NCBI GenBank assembly: GCA_934229395.1
Contig: CAKQDL010000003.1
Location: 1-64,000 of the forward strand
DNA length: 64,000 nucleotides
Reading direction: 5' to 3'
From: an uncultured Peptococcaceae bacterium
GTDB lineage: Bacteria > Bacillota > Peptococcia > Peptococcales > Peptococcaceae
Both the position numbers and the translations under genes were made by a program. Positions 63,247 through 64,000 of this stretch are shown here, one piece after another. The notes beneath the pieces are model-generated. The model ran no database searches. It saw nothing but the letters and a program-made list of their open reading frames with translations, and was not told where the DNA came from. Within the stretch, counting starts at the first letter, position 1; every line of letters starts with the position of its first letter.

Positions 63247-63768
63247 ATGTCAAATCCACAAGTAGAAATCCTCATGAAAAGTGGCAATACAATGACAGTA
63301 GAACTGTATCCTGAAGTTGCCCCAAACACTGTAAACAATTTTTTATTTTTAGCGAACAACGGTTTTTATAATGGACTCACCTTCCACCGTATCATCAGCG
63401 GCTTTATGATTCAAGGTGGCGATCCACAAGGCTCTGGTATGGGTGGCCCTGGCTATTCCATTAAGGGTGAATTCAAACAAAACGGCGTAGATAACGATCT
63501 TCGTCACGACCGTGGTGTTATCTCTATGGCACGTTCCATGCATCCAGACAGCGCTGGTTCCCAATTCTTTATCATGCACAAAGCTGCTCCACATCTTGAT
63601 GGTGCTTATGCTGCTTTTGGCAAGCTCGTTGACGGCTTCGATGAATTGGATCGTATTGCAGCTGTACGCACTGGTTTTTCTGATAAGCCTGCAGAATCCG
63701 TCGTTATTGATAAGATGACCGTTGTTCTCAATGGCTACGAACCAAAACAACCAGAAGTTATTAAGTAA
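63247..63768 (+). CDS. Peptidyl-prolyl cis-trans isomerase, cyclophilin type
   Basis: The ATG at 63247 follows AAAGGTTGA; an upstream in-frame codon at 63211 has no site. The 173-residue protein has the cyclophilin core: NTVNNFLFLANNGFYNGLTFHRII (core GLTFHRII), GFMIQGGDPQGSG (about 53-65), SAGSQFFIM (about 99) and HLDGAYAAFGKLVDG. No signal peptide, so cytoplasmic folding catalysis is likely. Confidence 0.95.
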   Translation: MSNPQVEILMKSGNTMTVELYPEVAPNTVNNFLFLANNGFYNGLTFHRIISGFMIQGGDPQGSGMGGPGYSIKGEFKQNGVDNDLRHDRGVISMARSMHPDSAGSQFFIMHKAAPHLDGAYAAFGKLVDGFDELDRIAAVRTGFSDKPAESVVIDKMTVVLNGYEPKQPEVIK

Positions 63769-63780
63769 TTTTACACAAAA

Positions 63781-63920
63781 TGCACCAAGCAGAAGATCAT
63801 CGAACCTTTGGCTTAACAGTGATAATGAACTAATTCACTTATCAACTGTTAGCTGACGGGTTTTGGGTGCATACAGAACTCCCGTCTGATTCCTAACAGG
63901 AATTGGGCGGGAGTTTTTCC
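63781..63920 (+). promoter_or_regulatory. Structured leader RNA with terminator/antiterminator, class unassigned
   Basis: A closing helix pairs 63781-63788 (TGCACCAA) with 63863-63871. It encloses a long hairpin, 63811-63853 (TAACAGT/ACTGTTA, GATAA/TTATC, TGAA/TTCA around a CTAA loop). GACGGG (855-860 of the 63 kb block) can pair with CCCGTC (63881-63886), which is also part of the terminator arm, so the two folds exclude each other. This is the organisation of a riboswitch or other attenuator, but no known class signature was recognised. No clear promoter was seen; it starts 12 nt after the cyclophilin stop. Confidence 0.6.
63877..63915 (+). terminator. Terminator of the leader RNA
   Basis: AACTCCCG (63877-63884) pairs with CGGGAGTT (63908-63915), with an inner ATTCCT/AGGAAT helix and a T-run after. 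It lies 37 nt ahead of the next start codon, the expected place for transcription attenuation. Confidence 0.85.
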
Positions 63921-63951
63921 TTTCAAAATACATATATCGGAGGACAACACC

Positions 63952-64000
63952 ATGAATAATATGATTTCCTGTGAATTTAACATCGACACCGCCTGTGTGG
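63952..64000 (+). CDS. Start of a gene cut by the window edge
   Basis: An ATG at 63952 follows CGGAGGACAACACC and opens a reading frame (MNNMISCEFNIDTACV) to the end of the window. Too short to identify. The leader RNA upstream should control it. Confidence 0.7.
   Translation, partial: MNNMISCEFNIDTACV

Noticed and set aside
63349..63750. 133-codon minus-strand frame inside the cyclophilin gene
   Set aside because: Fully antisense to a conserved gene, no start signal.
63781..63920. Reading the terminal leader as a second T-box
   Set aside because: It contains GGGTGCA but not the conserved GGGTGGNACCGCG antiterminator sequence or a stem I.

Overview
The window looks like a core-genome stretch of a low-GC Bacillota (Firmicutes) chromosome, roughly 40% GC by eye (not computed). 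Gene order supports this: glyQ-glyS, yicC-remA-gmk-rpoZ-coaBC, priA-def-fmt-(YugP-type protease)-rsmB-rlmN-prpC-pknB-rsgA-rpe, rimP-nusA-ylxR-ylxQ-infB-rbfA-nrnA-truB-ribF and proB-nadD-yqeK-rsfS all match well-known Bacillota neighbourhoods. An LL-diaminopimelate aminotransferase, a heme/precorrin-2 cluster and a YugP-type protease between fmt and rsmB make a Negativicutes (Veillonella-like) host my best guess. That genus-level call rests on remembered gene content, not on a search. I saw no insertion sequence, prophage, CRISPR array, tRNA, rRNA or replication origin.

Layout. 1-3.3 kb: carB alone, without carA beside it. 3.5-6.4 kb (+ strand): a small operon of a CBS-pair protein, a two-gene ThrE-type exporter and a multi-cluster iron-sulfur protein. 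6.4-8.1 kb: yebC, divergent dut, then a 400-base stretch holding a candidate small RNA (possibly 6S-like). 8.1-18.2 kb (- strand): hepS-like, hepT, precorrin-2 dehydrogenase, hemA, hemC, cobA-hemD fusion, hemB, hemL, miaB and a YlbF-family gene with a cysteine-rich tail, mostly overlapping and probably one operon. 18.2-20.6 kb: nucleoside phosphorylase, MtnA and a class II aldolase, which together look like a thio- or deoxy-nucleoside carbon-salvage cassette. 20.7-28.2 kb: ftsE-ftsX, dapL, lipid kinase, murI, rsfS, yqeK, nadD, proB, yhbY.

28.2-30.3 kb: a coiled-coil M23 peptidase, RNase HI and a ferredoxin, each bounded by hairpins. 30.4-43.5 kb: translation and ribosome-assembly genes (nusA-infB operon), acpP-plsX, then rpe, rsgA, pknB and prpC. 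43.5-58 kb: rlmN, rsmB, protease, fmt, def, priA, metK, coaBC, rpoZ, gmk, remA, yicC, and glyS/glyQ under a glycine T-box. 58-61.3 kb: recO, nrdR, trxA, tcdA, a DUF1858 protein and the RNase P RNA gene. 61.3-64 kb: a HEAT-like protein, a secreted glucosaminidase, a cyclophilin, an unassigned terminator/antiterminator leader RNA and the start of a gene cut by the window edge.

The genes form a housekeeping block: translation initiation and ribosome maturation, tRNA and rRNA modification, cell-envelope precursors, tetrapyrrole and polyprenyl synthesis, and S-adenosylmethionine production. The parts most worth follow-up are the two unassigned structured RNAs (about 7.95 and 63.8 kb), the phosphorylase-MtnA-aldolase cassette, the divergent HepS-like protein and the cysteine-tailed YlbF protein.
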